From Diabrotica undecimpunctata (taxonomy: Eukaryota > Arthropoda > Insecta > Coleoptera > Chrysomelidae), in the NCBI RefSeq assembly GCF_040954645.1, contig NC_092813.1, positions 23,815,235 through 23,879,234 on the forward strand: DNA of 64,000 bases, read 5' to 3'. Positions 63,931 to 64,000 of this stretch are shown one piece after another; the stretch's first letter is position 1, and each line of letters begins with the position of its first letter. Under the pieces are notes generated by a model. The model did no database searches and was not told the origin of the DNA. It saw only the letters and a list, made by a program, of their open reading frames with translations. A program made the position numbers and the translations under genes.

Positions 63931-64000
63931 AAATTAAGCCACTTGTTCAACATTTAATAATACATCAGACAAAGACAGTAATATAACAACAGTCCGTGAT
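63931..64000. other. Right edge of the window
   Basis: Seventy bases downstream of the non-LTR 3' end. No feature identified. Confidence 0.4.

Noticed and set aside
1..64000. tRNA or rRNA genes
   Set aside because: I found no convincing A-box/B-box pair or conserved rRNA segment by eye; a tRNA scan would settle it.

Overview
The window reads as arthropod genomic DNA, most likely an insect and possibly a beetle. It is AT-rich and almost wholly made of transposable elements: piggyBac, mariner, hAT, PIF/Harbinger, Ty3/gypsy, Ty1/copia, Penelope-like and several non-LTR families. Promoter signals are TATA plus TCAKTY-type initiators. The species cannot be named from the sequence. Only one small exon (23443-23727, minus) looks like a candidate host gene.

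Region 1-11945 is the most unusual part. A near-perfect palindrome has arms 1-5754 and 5794-11548 around a 39-nt spacer. Each arm carries a complete protein-primed-type family B DNA polymerase (PolB) and a second gene of unknown function that resembles an arthropod domain I recall as DUF8207. The two small genes are transcribed outward from a central block of ~10-bp tandem repeats with mirrored TATA/initiator promoters. One copy is intact and the other has a one-base homopolymer frameshift. Just outside the right arm, 11589-11945 encodes a free-standing paralogue of the PolB N-terminal domain. No capsid, integrase or ATPase gene is visible. The left end of the palindrome is cut by the window edge.

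Region 12000-23230 is AT-rich relic DNA: a 199-bp tandem duplication, a small GC-rich island with two TGACGTCA sites and a DR1 nuclear-receptor-like site, a Harbinger transposase N-terminus, RTE-like reverse-transcriptase relics, and an RNase H-bearing non-LTR relic split by a hAT element (8-bp duplication GTAAATAT). Region 23398-35400 holds the possible host exon with a Gag-protease-only LTR element in its upstream region, then a nested stack: a non-LTR RT relic cut by a Ty3/gypsy element (duplication ACCA), with a 3-kb mariner-like element with long inverted repeats beside it. Region 35400-46100 holds copia, DDE transposase, non-LTR and piggyBac relics and a second Gag-protease-only element with lysine/glutamate-rich extra ORFs.

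Region 46451-52832 is a piggyBac element (TTAA-CCCTTT ends) with an R1-like non-LTR retrotransposon inside it, marked by a 12-bp target duplication and a poly-A tail. Region 52902-53650 is a ~99% identical fold-back. A type I hammerhead ribozyme (53771-53834) sits beside a Penelope-like GIY-YIG relic. A second ribozyme system lies at 56934-57510: two direct repeats 398 bp apart, each with a canonical type I hammerhead, which is the architecture of an animal retrozyme predicted to release a 398-nt circular RNA. From 57511 to about 63930 runs a degraded I-clade-like non-LTR element with ORF1, endonuclease, reverse transcriptase, RNase H and a C-terminal Cys/His motif.

The two strongest candidates for something undescribed are the palindromic PolB element with its detached N-domain gene, and the hammerhead/retrozyme pair. 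Everything here was read by eye, so family names are recognitions rather than database results.
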